Origin: Acidobacteriota bacterium
GTDB lineage: Bacteria; Acidobacteriota; Vicinamibacteria; Vicinamibacterales; UBA8438
Assembly (NCBI GenBank): GCA_015659035.1
Contig: DQNS01000039.1
Span: 1 to 59,230 of the forward strand
Direction of reading: 5' to 3'
DNA: 59,230 bases
Shown here: positions 18,326 through 27,075 of the stretch, piece after piece
How the letters are laid out: each line of letters starts with the position of its first letter
Numbering within the stretch: position 1 is the stretch's first letter
Translations under genes and position numbers: made by a program
Notes under the pieces: model-generated
Told to the model about the DNA's origin: nothing
Seen by the model: only the letters and a program-made list of their open reading frames with translations
Database searches by the model: none

Positions 18326-18525
18326 CGCGCAACAAGCTACTGGCGTTCCTGCGCGCGGACTCCACTCAGCCCGCTTGGCACGGAGTAAGACCAGACGCTG
18401 TGTTTCGGTCTGCCTCGACCTAATCAGGGCCGCGGCCCGATCCTGGTCAAGCGGTGTGAGGCCCGCGCACCCGCCAACCCGCCCCGTCTGCGACCGTCCC
18501 CCATGCACGCGTTCACCCAGTACGG

Positions 18526-18615
18526 CTGGTAGAGCGGACGGAAGGGCAAACCCTGGTCCTAGAGTTCGTCGAAGGCCCGACGTTAGAGGAGCTCACCGCG
18601 GCGCGCTTCCAGGCT
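18526..18615 (+). pseudogene. Kinase hinge-region fragment
   Basis: One frame reads GQTLVLEFVEGPTLEELTA, which matches the hinge and start of the C-lobe in PknB-type kinases, the part that normally follows IAAIYGIE. That N-lobe part ends at about 17109, on the other side of the unknown-family gene. There is no start, and stops flank it. The rest of the gap 18326-18648 shows nothing else I can identify. Confidence 0.6.
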
Positions 18616-18648
18616 CCCCACGGATGTCCATACAGGCGCGCTCCGGTT

Positions 18649-20169
18649 CTAGTCGCTTGGCGGCACAGCCTCCATCAACAGCGCCAGCGCGTTTCTCAGG
18701 GCGCGCCCACCGGCACGGGCCCCCGAATAGTGTCCCTGCCGCACGACGACGAGATCGTGTGACGGGATGATCAGCGTGGTCTGTCCGCCGGCGCCCGCCA
18801 TGTAGTAGGCCTCGGGTGGCACCGGGAACGAGCCGGTGCCGTTGATCCAGAAGAAGCCGCCGTAGATCGGACGCCCGTCCGCCTTCCAGGCCGGGGCAAG
18901 CGTGCTCACGAACTCGGTGTAACCCTCCGGCAGGATCCGCTCGCCCAGCCAGACCCCGTCCTGCAGATACAGGTTGCCGAGGCGGGCCCAGTCACGCGCT
19001 GGTGCGAGCTCGTACCCTTGCAGGAGGTAGTTGCCGTAGGGATCAGTCTCGAGCACCATGCCGCGGATGCCGATCCTGTCAAACAGCGCCCGTTGCGGGA
19101 ACGACAGGTATTCGTCGCCCCGCCCCTCGACACCCAGTCGGACGAGGTAGTTGATCAGCACCGGGTCCGAGTTACGGTAGCGACCGATCGTGTTCGGGGG
19201 CCACTGCTGTGGTCGGGTTGCCGCCCATTCGAAGGAGTTCACGGTGCCGGTATAGACATACAGGTGATCGGGGTAGCCGAGTGACGGGTCGAGATCGGGG
19301 TCGGCGACCCCTCGGAAACGCAGGCCGCTCGACATGTGCAGGATGTCGGCGATCCGGATTGCCTGGCGCGGGTCTCCGTCGGTCTGCCACTCCGGCACCG
19401 GCGCCGGCTGCCACAGGTCATACACCCCCTGTTCGATTAGCACGCCCATCAGCGTTGCCGTCAAGCTCTTGCCCATCGACCAGCTTTCGAGCGGCGTGTG
19501 CATCGTGATGCCGTCGCCGTAGCGCTCACCGATGATGCGGCCCTTGTAGGTCACCACGAACGCGGCGGTCAGTCCCTCCGCCGGCTCGAACGCGGCAGCC
19601 ACCGCCTGGGCAACCTTCTCGGTGTCGATGCCCGCGGGAAGCGGTTCCTCCGGCAGCACGTCCCCCATCGGCCACGGCTGGGTCGAGGGGTCGGGCAGCG
19701 CACTCGTGATGTCGACCGGGTCGAAGAACACGTCGTCGGCGCCGATCGGCAGCGTCACGCACCCGTGATCGCCGTTGAACTTCGCCGTGCGCACGACACC
19801 GTCCGGCAATGTCAAATGCACCTGACGCTGGTCTCGGTCGACCTCCACGGCCGTTACGTGCGCTCGGTGTTCGTATGGTGCGCTGAAGAAGCCGACGTTT
19901 TCCGCTGCGAAGTCGGCGTCGAGCCCGGTGACGAACACCGCCGAGCAGAGCGTCTTCGCGAAGCCCGACGTGTGGTGCCAGAGCGGGTCGCCGGGCGGCG
20001 GGACATATTCGGTGTCGAGCTCGGCGGCTTCCGCGCGAGCCAGCATCGCCTCGCGGGCCTCCTGCGCGGGTTGCGCCTCACCCGCGACCACGCCGTGCCA
20101 GGCCGAGAGTGACGCCAACACGAGACACCCGCCGGCAATCCGGGCGAAGCGGACGGTCCGATGCGTCAT
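18649..20169 (-). CDS. Exported serine hydrolase, class C beta-lactamase fold
   Basis: A 506-residue protein with a signal peptide (hydrophobic residues about 10-29). The penicillin-binding/class C fold is shown by S231-M-G-K234 (SxxK nucleophile) and Y331-R-N333 (YxN). The usual KTG/HxG is replaced by a GAGGQTT stretch. The arrangement resembles 6-aminohexanoate-dimer hydrolases and EstB-type esterases more than true lactamases. About 200 residues precede the catalytic domain, longer than usual. GAGGAG precedes the start. It is the last gene of a four-gene minus-strand run. Confidence 0.88.
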   Translation of the reverse strand: MTHRTVRFARIAGGCLVLASLSAWHGVVAGEAQPAQEAREAMLARAEAAELDTEYVPPPGDPLWHHTSGFAKTLCSAVFVTGLDADFAAENVGFFSAPYEHRAHVTAVEVDRDQRQVHLTLPDGVVRTAKFNGDHGCVTLPIGADDVFFDPVDITSALPDPSTQPWPMGDVLPEEPLPAGIDTEKVAQAVAAAFEPAEGLTAAFVVTYKGRIIGERYGDGITMHTPLESWSMGKSLTATLMGVLIEQGVYDLWQPAPVPEWQTDGDPRQAIRIADILHMSSGLRFRGVADPDLDPSLGYPDHLYVYTGTVNSFEWAATRPQQWPPNTIGRYRNSDPVLINYLVRLGVEGRGDEYLSFPQRALFDRIGIRGMVLETDPYGNYLLQGYELAPARDWARLGNLYLQDGVWLGERILPEGYTEFVSTLAPAWKADGRPIYGGFFWINGTGSFPVPPEAYYMAGAGGQTTLIIPSHDLVVVRQGHYSGARAGGRALRNALALLMEAVPPSD

Positions 20170-20202
20170 GGCTGTTCTCCTCGGAAGAGGGAGTGCCCCT
20201 GG

Positions 20203-20250
20203 CCCTCACCCCGGCCCTCTCCCAGGGGGAGAGGGAGAAACGGGAGCGCT
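20203..20250. repeat. Interspersed repeat (CCCTCACCCCGGCCCTCTCC type), copy a
   Basis: This is a known type of short dispersed repeat that reads as SPWERAGVR in one frame. It contains the hairpin CTCTCCC-AG-GGGGAGAG. A second copy lies in opposite orientation at 40989-41036, with homology over about 48 bases that includes AGCGCTCC. It sits upstream of the serine hydrolase gene and downstream of the cytochrome b gene. Confidence 0.7.
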
Positions 20251-20313
20251 TTTTGGACGACCTCCTGAGGCTAGAAGCGTAACATGACGCCTCGCTAGCC
20301 CTGCCCGCCCGGC

Positions 20314-21141
20314 CTAGGACTTTCCCGGCTTGATCGGCCACCGGGCCGGTTCGTGATGCTCCAGGTACTCCCGCCGCGTCAGCCAGCCGACGATCATCGA
20401 TTTGGTCAACCACCAGTTCTTGGGACGTGCGCCGAAGATGACGTGCGCTAGGGTCAGCCCGGCGAGCGAGAGACCCACTAGTCCGTGGAGGACGTAGACC
20501 CATCCCCAGGTGCCCTCGCCCAGGATGTACGGGTTGGGTGTGATGAACGGGGTGCCCATCCGCCACAGCATCACCAGTCCGGTCAGACTGACGGTGCACC
20601 CCACGAAGGTCAGGACGAGGTGATACAAACGGTTGCCGATCGGGTACTTGGCCGAGTGCGGGCCCGGAACGGTGTGGCCCATCTCTCGACGGATCTCTGC
20701 TTTGAACTCCGGGATGTCCTTGGGGCCCACCCAGATCGACCAGAAGTCGAGGAAGAACGTGGCGTGGATGATGTGGTACACGATCGACCCGGCCAGAACG
20801 AGCCCGGCCGTATAGTGAATCTCCACCCAGTCGAACTGCCAGCCCATGATCGGGAAGAACGCCGTTCCGAGCAGCGTGAAGACCGCCCCCGCCATCACCC
20901 AATGAAACAGCCGGGCCATGAACGAGTGTCGTCTGATGTGGCTGGGCAGGTCGGCGTGCTTCGCTTCGAGGGCGTCCGTCTCGTCTGTGCCCCGGACCCG
21001 GTGGGCCGACAGGATGATGTAGGAGGCGTGCGCCACCAGGAACGTGATGGAGAGGAAGACCGAGACCCACAGGATGTTCCAGGCGACGCGGGTGAGCACC
21101 GTGCGTCCCCACGGGTCGATCGCTGTCTCGACGAAGTCCAC
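20314..21141 (-). CDS. Formate-dehydrogenase-gamma-type cytochrome b, orphan
   Basis: A 275-residue membrane protein with four predicted helices (about residues 20-45, 75-100, 112-135 and 220-240). Histidines suited to bind two b haems lie in HSFMARLFHWVMAG, EIHYTAGLVLAGSIVYHIIH and LHGLVGLSLAGLTLAHVI. It resembles FdnI/FdoI and related NapC-independent quinol-linked subunits. These normally pass electrons between a periplasmic or membrane dehydrogenase and quinone, but no formate dehydrogenase alpha or beta gene is nearby. Translation starts at GTG with GGAGG 7 bases upstream. It could serve another exported oxidoreductase of this cluster (inference). Confidence 0.88.
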   Translation of the reverse strand: MDFVETAIDPWGRTVLTRVAWNILWVSVFLSITFLVAHASYIILSAHRVRGTDETDALEAKHADLPSHIRRHSFMARLFHWVMAGAVFTLLGTAFFPIMGWQFDWVEIHYTAGLVLAGSIVYHIIHATFFLDFWSIWVGPKDIPEFKAEIRREMGHTVPGPHSAKYPIGNRLYHLVLTFVGCTVSLTGLVMLWRMGTPFITPNPYILGEGTWGWVYVLHGLVGLSLAGLTLAHVIFGARPKNWWLTKSMIVGWLTRREYLEHHEPARWPIKPGKS

Positions 21142-21218
21142 TCGTGTCCTCCGACCGTGTACGTGTCACTCCAGATGTCGTGCCAAGCGTGTTCGGAACG
21201 CCCGAGTAGGAGAGACCG

Positions 21219-23744
21219 TCACCGGATGTATCCGAGACTGCGCAGCCGTCGCAGCTCTGCCGGACTGAGCCCCTCCGAGACGTCCTCATCCGTCGGCAGC
21301 TTGCGCGCCTCGACGTAGCGCAGCCGGCCGACCAGCTCCGCTGTGAGTCGCTCGACGACGTCGGGGTGATCGGCCGTGACGTCGTTGTGGTCGAGCGGGT
21401 CGTCGGCGTGGTCGTAGAGCTCGAATTCCGGCATCCCCTCCGGCGGGTCGACGTTGCGTACCAGCTTCCATCCGTCCAAGACGACCGAGTACTGGTCGAC
21501 GTCGTAGTCGGCGCGCTCGCGTCGGCTGGCAATGCGCTTTCGCTCGCTGAACGCCGGTCGCTCGACCCATCCGAACGCGGTCGGGTCGTTCGGACTGACG
21601 ACCATCGGCAGCAGGCTCTGCCCCTGCGCCGTCTCCGGCACCGGGATTCCGCTCAGCTCGAGCAGGGTCGTCATGAGACTCAGCGATTCGACCGTCGCGT
21701 CGACGACCACGCCGGCCGGGAGGACCCCGGGCCAGCGCAGCATCAGCGGCACGTTGATCGCCTCGCCATACACCGTGTTGCCGTGCCAGCCCCAGCCGTG
21801 GTCGAGGAACTCTTCGCCGTGGTCGCTGACGAACGCCAGCAGGGTGTCGCCGGCGACGCCACGCTGCTCGAGTCCCTCCATCAGCCGGGCGATCTCGGCG
21901 TCCATCCCTCTGATGGAGCCGTCATACCAGTCCAGCTGGTGTGCGGCGTAGACGTCCGGGTCGACACCGGCCGCTTCGAGCTCCTCGCGATTGGGAAACC
22001 GCTCTGGTCCGAACCGGTTGCCGTCGCCGACCCGGCGGTCGTCACCCAGCGACTCGCCAACCTGCTCGAGTCGCGCTTCATGCTCCTCCTTGCCGGTCGG
22101 CGAGGCCCACATCAGGTCGTACGGCGGATACGGCTCGAACGGGTCGTGCGGGTCGAAGACATGGATGAACGCGAAGAACGGCACGTCGTGATGGTCGTCG
22201 AGCCAGGTCAGGAACCGGTCGACGTAGGTGCGCGCCGTCTTGGCGCTGCTGTGCCCCAGGCTGCCGTTGTCGATCGAGGCGCGCTCGTGCAGCACCTCGA
22301 CGCCCTGGTGCATGTTGCTGAGCTTGCCGGTGAACGAGACCGACGAGGTCGCGAACGTCGCGTAGCCGGCGCCCCGGAACGCCTCGGCCATCGTGGTGGC
22401 GCTCGACGACAACCGGTCGGCCATGCCGACGATGCCGTGTGACGCCGGATAGACCGAGCTCAGCAGCGACGGCACCGCGACCTTGGTCCACGTGGCGGGC
22501 GAGATGGCGTCGGCGAATCGCACACCCTCGGCGGCCAACGCCGTCAGCGTGGGCGCCGTCTTCCGGTCGTGTCCCCAGGCGTCGAGGTGGTCGCTTCGCA
22601 GGGTGTCGCCGAGGAACACGATGACCCCCTGGGGTGTGGTCGAGCCGCCGTCGGCGAGCGCCGCACGTGCCTCGCTCCTCGCGTCGTCGACCGGCGGAAC
22701 TCGCGCACCGCTGTTCCGCACGACCGGTGTACCCCAGAAGCCGACCAGTCCGTCCTCGTCGCCTTCGAGCGAGAGCGCGAGCGTCACCTGCTGACCGGCG
22801 TACTCCGCGAGCTCGATCCGCTGCGTCTCCCATCGGCGCGGCAGCGTCACCGTGCGTCGCCAGAGCGGCGTGTCCCCGGCCCCGGCGTCGATCGCGACGT
22901 TGAACGTGACTGGGTGGTCCTCGACCGTGCCGACCGCCAGCTCCAGCCACGGATTCGTAGGCAACGTGAGGTCGAGGGCCACCCGCTCGGGGGCACGGCT
23001 GACGATCGTCTCGCGGTAGATCTCGTCGAGCCCCTGCCAGCCCGGACCGGAGGCGATCGAGCGCAGGTGCTCCTTGCGCATGATCAGCCGCACCGACTCG
23101 ATCGCGAACGTGGCATCGGCGGCGTCGGTCGGCTGCACCAGAATGTTCCGGAGGCCTCCGACCGAGAACGACCGGCCCGGGTTCTCGAGCCGATACTCGT
23201 GAAACTCGTCGCCCGGCTCCAGCTCGGCATGGAGCGGTGGCTCCGGCGCGTTCCGGATCGAGCGCAGGACACGTTCCTCGTTCAGCCGTCGACCGCCGTT
23301 GAAGGTGACGCCGACTGCGGTACCGGCCGAGACCTGCATCGTGATCTCGACCGCGTGCAGCAGGTCGTTCTCGTCGAGCAGGTCGTCAGGCCGGACGGCG
23401 TGCAGCAGCGGTAGCTCGCCGGTGGTGCCGACCAGCCGGCCGTCGACCACATCGAAGCCCTCGATGTCGTTGAGGGCCGCCCAGCCGAATGTCGCGCTGC
23501 GATCCTCCGGCTCCTCCTCGTCGTCCTCCGCGTCCTCGTTGTCCTCAGCCGCGGGCAGCGCAATCGTCCCGTCGCCGTCGAACCGCCATTCGGTCGGGTC
23601 CACCGGGTCGATGGCGACGGTGCCCTCGACGGTGGCCGCCTCGAACATGTCTACCAACCGGATGGACACCGGCTCGGGTGAGCCGCCGCAGGACGAGAGC
23701 ACGACCGTTGCTGTCACGACGAGCGAGCAGACAAGATGGCGCAT
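21219..23744 (-). CDS. Sulfatase-like lipoprotein with long N-terminal extension
   Basis: An 841-residue protein; the start at 23744 gives a lipoprotein signal ending at LSSCGG (Cys19). Residues 66-81 are strongly acidic. Residues about 30-360 resemble carbohydrate-binding or jelly-roll sequence, and the sulfatase/alkaline-phosphatase fold begins at about 373 (VIVFLGD380TLRSDHLDAWG). Metal ligands reappear in FVSDHGEEFLDHGWGWHG. The usual C/S-x-P-S-R nucleophile motif is replaced by T420-KVAVPSLLSS, so any nucleophile would be Thr. It may be a phosphodiesterase, phosphotransferase or atypical sulfatase rather than a formylglycine enzyme. Confidence 0.88.
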   Translation of the reverse strand: MRHLVCSLVVTATVVLSSCGGSPEPVSIRLVDMFEAATVEGTVAIDPVDPTEWRFDGDGTIALPAAEDNEDAEDDEEEPEDRSATFGWAALNDIEGFDVVDGRLVGTTGELPLLHAVRPDDLLDENDLLHAVEITMQVSAGTAVGVTFNGGRRLNEERVLRSIRNAPEPPLHAELEPGDEFHEYRLENPGRSFSVGGLRNILVQPTDAADATFAIESVRLIMRKEHLRSIASGPGWQGLDEIYRETIVSRAPERVALDLTLPTNPWLELAVGTVEDHPVTFNVAIDAGAGDTPLWRRTVTLPRRWETQRIELAEYAGQQVTLALSLEGDEDGLVGFWGTPVVRNSGARVPPVDDARSEARAALADGGSTTPQGVIVFLGDTLRSDHLDAWGHDRKTAPTLTALAAEGVRFADAISPATWTKVAVPSLLSSVYPASHGIVGMADRLSSSATTMAEAFRGAGYATFATSSVSFTGKLSNMHQGVEVLHERASIDNGSLGHSSAKTARTYVDRFLTWLDDHHDVPFFAFIHVFDPHDPFEPYPPYDLMWASPTGKEEHEARLEQVGESLGDDRRVGDGNRFGPERFPNREELEAAGVDPDVYAAHQLDWYDGSIRGMDAEIARLMEGLEQRGVAGDTLLAFVSDHGEEFLDHGWGWHGNTVYGEAINVPLMLRWPGVLPAGVVVDATVESLSLMTTLLELSGIPVPETAQGQSLLPMVVSPNDPTAFGWVERPAFSERKRIASRRERADYDVDQYSVVLDGWKLVRNVDPPEGMPEFELYDHADDPLDHNDVTADHPDVVERLTAELVGRLRYVEARKLPTDEDVSEGLSPAELRRLRSLGYIR

Positions 23745-23853
23745 GGTGTGGGTCTTCTTCAAACGGGCTGCTGAACCCAGGCGTGATAGGCCGTCTTGGT
23801 ACGTAGAGCCTGCCATGCCGAAAGGTTGGTGGGAATGCAAGAACCGCGACCCG

Positions 23854-25431
23854 TCAAGGTTGCTGGGCCGTCTCGACCGGCACGTCGCGCAGACGTTCCT
23901 GAACGGTCCCGGGGATGCCCAGGCTGGTGTCGGCGCCCAGCCGCTCCAGCAGCTCGGCGGTCTCCGGCCAGCTCTGGAACTGGAACGACTGCTTGGCGCC
24001 CTCGGCCATCCGGTAGGCGGTGCGGCCGCGGAAATCCCTGGCGTCGATGTCGGCGTCGTTCGCCACGAGATACTCGATGACCTCGTTCAGTCCGCGGAAG
24101 GTGGCGCCATGCAGGGCGGTGAAGTCCGCCTCGTTGACGGCGTTGACGTTGGCGCCGGCCTCGACGAGAAAACGCACCGCCGCTTCCGCACTGGGTGACC
24201 GCACGCCGCGCGGCTCCCGCGGCGTGTAGGTGGCCCGGCCGAGTCCCGTCGCCGCCATCAGCGGGGTCGTGCCGTCGTCGGTGGTCAGATGCAGGTCGGC
24301 ACCGCCGTCCAACAACGCCTGGAGGATCTCCGTGCTGCTGAAGGTGAAGCTCGGAATGACGCTATACACCAGGCTCGGGCTGCCGTTCAGATCGAAGGCG
24401 GCGACCCAGAGCGGCGTCGCGCCGCGCAGGTCACCGGTGCCGGGCGCGAACGTGTCGAACGCCCCCTTCTTCGGGTAGCCGATGTAGAACATCAGCATTG
24501 CGGAGCTGGTGATCCGGGCGTTCGGATCCGCGCCCCCCGCCAGGAGCGCCTCGACCAGCGCGAGCCGCCCGCGTGCACTCAGTCGCCCGCCGGCTCGCCC
24601 GTGCCGCCGGGACCAGTCAGCAAGCCACGTGCTGACGCCCCCGGCCGCGGCGTGCAGCGCGCTGACGCCGCCCATCCGGCCGTTCGGGTCGGCGCCCTGC
24701 TCGAGCAGGAATAGCGCAAACTCGTCCCGGCCGCTGACAATCGCGAACGGCAGCACGTGCGTGCCGTCGTCGCCTGCGGTGTTCACATCGACACCGGCCG
24801 CGATCAGCGCTTCGGCCATCTCGATGTCGCCGTTGCGGGCTGCGAACATCAGCGGTGTGAATCCCGGTGTCGTCGCCCGGGCGGGGTCGGCGCCCCGGTC
24901 GAGCAGCAACCGCGCGATGTCGCGGTGCGGCGCGGCCAGCGCCCACATCAACGCCGTGCTCTGTGTCTCGACGGTGACGGCGTTCACGTCGGCGCCGTGG
25001 TCGAGGATGGTCCGCACGATCGGCAGGTTGCCGGTGCGCGCGGCGGTCATCAGCGGGGTCAGCCCGCTTGTCTGGGCGGCATTGGAATCGGCGCCCGCCG
25101 CCAGCAGCCGATCGACCATCGGGACGCTGGCGTTCTCGGCCGCGCGCGCGAGCGGTGTCACGCCATGATCGTCGGACGCGTTCACGTCGGCGCCCGCCTG
25201 CAACAGGAGGTCGACCATGTCGAAGGCGCCCCAGTGGGTCGCCCAGAGCAACGCCGTCGCGCCGTCGGCCCGCGGCGTGTTCACGTCGACGCCCTCGGCG
25301 AGCAGCGCCTGCACCGTCTGCGTGTCCTGGTCGGCGGCGGCGGTCACCAGCCGCAGATCCTGCCCGGTGGCGGTGGCCACTGTAAGGGCGAAGACGACGG
25401 GAGCAACCGCGCAGGGTCTCTTGACGCGCAT
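23854..25431 (-). CDS. Exported ankyrin-repeat protein, copy 2
   Basis: A 525-residue protein with a signal peptide (PVVFALTVATATGQ) and about ten ankyrin repeats, for example DGATALLWATHWGAFDMVDL, HGVTPLARAAENASVPMVDR and DFTALHGATFRGLNEVIEYL. The start at 25431 is preferred because AAGGGA lies 6 bases upstream; another ATG lies at 25446. A poorly conserved insert near residues 290-390 breaks the repeat array. It is the first gene of the minus-strand run and diverges from the cytochrome c/copper-fold gene at 25640. Confidence 0.88.
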   Translation of the reverse strand: MRVKRPCAVAPVVFALTVATATGQDLRLVTAAADQDTQTVQALLAEGVDVNTPRADGATALLWATHWGAFDMVDLLLQAGADVNASDDHGVTPLARAAENASVPMVDRLLAAGADSNAAQTSGLTPLMTAARTGNLPIVRTILDHGADVNAVTVETQSTALMWALAAPHRDIARLLLDRGADPARATTPGFTPLMFAARNGDIEMAEALIAAGVDVNTAGDDGTHVLPFAIVSGRDEFALFLLEQGADPNGRMGGVSALHAAAGGVSTWLADWSRRHGRAGGRLSARGRLALVEALLAGGADPNARITSSAMLMFYIGYPKKGAFDTFAPGTGDLRGATPLWVAAFDLNGSPSLVYSVIPSFTFSSTEILQALLDGGADLHLTTDDGTTPLMAATGLGRATYTPREPRGVRSPSAEAAVRFLVEAGANVNAVNEADFTALHGATFRGLNEVIEYLVANDADIDARDFRGRTAYRMAEGAKQSFQFQSWPETAELLERLGADTSLGIPGTVQERLRDVPVETAQQP

Positions 25432-25532
25432 CACATGTCCCTTCATTGCTGTTCGGCTGAGGTCTCCCACGGGTCACTATAGGCAGAGCAGCGTCGTTCT
25501 GTCCACACGCCGTCCTGGTCGACGAAGACGCC

Positions 25533-25560
25533 TTGACTGGACCTTCCTGCGGTCTATACT
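25533..25560 (+). promoter_or_regulatory. Sigma-70-type promoter for 25640
   Basis: TTGACT (25533-25538) and TATACT (25555-25560) are separated by 16 bases, each matching five of six consensus positions. Transcription would begin near 25567 and leave a leader of about 73 bases before the cytochrome c/copper-fold gene. It is one of the best promoter matches in the window. Confidence 0.6.
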
Positions 25561-25639
25561 GGCAGCGATCTCCAGAGCGCAACGCCAGCCATCCCGCAGG
25601 CGGTCGGCCGAGCCGTGCAGACGGAGCGAGGAGCAGACG

Positions 25640-27016
25640 ATGAAGCGAGCGGTGACCACGGTCGTCGTCGTCTTTTTCGTCGGGGCCCTGTCGCTGGTGA
25701 CGGCCGGCGCGAGTGCGGCCGCACCCGCCGCCGATACGCCGACGTTTACGAAGGATGTCGCGCCGATCCTCTACGAACATTGCGTCGTCTGCCACCGTCC
25801 CGGAGAGGTGGCACCGATGACGCTGATTCGCTACGAGGACGTCCGTCCCTGGAGCCGGGCGATCAAGGCCAAGGTCGAATCGCGCGAGATGCCCCCGTGG
25901 CATGCCGACCCGCGGTTTGGCGAGTTCCGGAACGCGAGGGGGCTGACGGGCGAGCAGGTCGCCACTATCGTTGCGTGGTCGGATGGCGGCGCACCAAGGG
26001 GGACGGCGGCGGACCTGCCGGTGGTGCCGGCCTTCCCGGATGGCTGGGCCGGCGGGGAGCCGACCTACATCATCGAGATGCCGGTCGAGTTCGAGCTCCC
26101 GACGCAGGGCGAGATCGATTATCACAACTTCTACACGCCGGTGCCGTTCCCGGAGGATGTCTTCCTCAAGGGGATAGAGATGCGGCCGGGGAATCGCGCC
26201 GCCGTGCACCACGCGGGGGCCTACAACGTCGAGTTGTCCGCCCACACGCATCTGAAGGACGGCCTGCTGTACTGGGATGCAGACGACCAGCTCGTCGAGC
26301 TCGGCACGGTCAGGCAGACGAGCCGTGAGACGTTGGCCGGTGTGACGCCTGGCTCGGAGAAACTGATCTCCTACGTACCGGGACGAGGCTACGAAGAGTA
26401 CGGACGCGGCGCCGCCAAGCGGCTGTCTGCGGGCAAGATGATCCACTTCCACATGCACTACCAGCCGACAGGACGGCCCGAGCGGGATCGGACGTTGCTG
26501 GGGCTCTATGAATACGAGGGGCGACCGACCCACGAGGTAGTCAATTCCCTCAGTGCGGTCGGGCCGTCGACGTATATCGCCGCCGGGTCCGAGCTGCAGA
26601 GTCTCACGCTGCCGGTGATTCCACCGATGGTGGAGGACTGGGAGCTCATCGGCATCACGGCAGTCCCGAACGCCATCACGATTCACGGGCTCTCACCCCA
26701 TCTGCATCTGCGAGGGAAGAGCATGACCTACGTCGTGACCTATCCGGACGGACGGTCAGAGACACTGCTCAGCGTGCCGAACTACGACTTCAATTGGCAG
26801 CACTACTACGACTTCGCTGAACCGAAGCGGGTGCCGGCCGGCAGCACGATCATGGTCAGGACGCTGTTCGACAACTCGCTCAAGAACCGCTACAACCCGG
26901 CGCCGGACAAAGAGGTGTACTGGGGCGAGCAGAGCTGGGACGAGATGTATGCGCCCCAGATCCGCGTGACGCTCGACAGGTACGATCTGTCGAAGCCGCC
27001 GGGGAAGACCCAGTAG
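25640..27016 (+). CDS. Exported cytochrome c fused to a copper monooxygenase-like fold, copy 1
   Basis: A 458-residue protein with a signal peptide. A small cytochrome c domain carries C48-VV-C51-H52. The rest looks like the two-domain peptidylglycine hydroxylating/dopamine beta-monooxygenase fold: H190-H191 (VHHAG), H269-F-H271-M-H273 and H354-L-H356 (SPHLHLRGKSM). These His pairs sit where the two copper sites would be expected. In the well-known enzymes ascorbate supplies electrons; a fused haem could do so here (inference). The start is set by GAGGAG. Close relative: 57654-59207. Confidence 0.85.
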   Translation: MKRAVTTVVVVFFVGALSLVTAGASAAAPAADTPTFTKDVAPILYEHCVVCHRPGEVAPMTLIRYEDVRPWSRAIKAKVESREMPPWHADPRFGEFRNARGLTGEQVATIVAWSDGGAPRGTAADLPVVPAFPDGWAGGEPTYIIEMPVEFELPTQGEIDYHNFYTPVPFPEDVFLKGIEMRPGNRAAVHHAGAYNVELSAHTHLKDGLLYWDADDQLVELGTVRQTSRETLAGVTPGSEKLISYVPGRGYEEYGRGAAKRLSAGKMIHFHMHYQPTGRPERDRTLLGLYEYEGRPTHEVVNSLSAVGPSTYIAAGSELQSLTLPVIPPMVEDWELIGITAVPNAITIHGLSPHLHLRGKSMTYVVTYPDGRSETLLSVPNYDFNWQHYYDFAEPKRVPAGSTIMVRTLFDNSLKNRYNPAPDKEVYWGEQSWDEMYAPQIRVTLDRYDLSKPPGKTQ

Positions 27017-27075
27017 GTCGGTCGTGCCGCGATACCACGACCGGCGGTCCGGCAGGTCCACGGGCTCGTAGAGCC

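Noticed and set aside
20170-20313. GC hairpin with TTTTT after AGCGC as a terminator
   Set aside because: The hairpin belongs to a dispersed repeat and the T-run is not directly after the stem; orientation to the flanking genes is also ambiguous.
24617-26686. 689-codon minus-strand frame spanning the divergent promoter region
   Set aside because: It crosses two genes of opposite direction in the wrong frame and reads as low-complexity Arg/Gly/Asp sequence.
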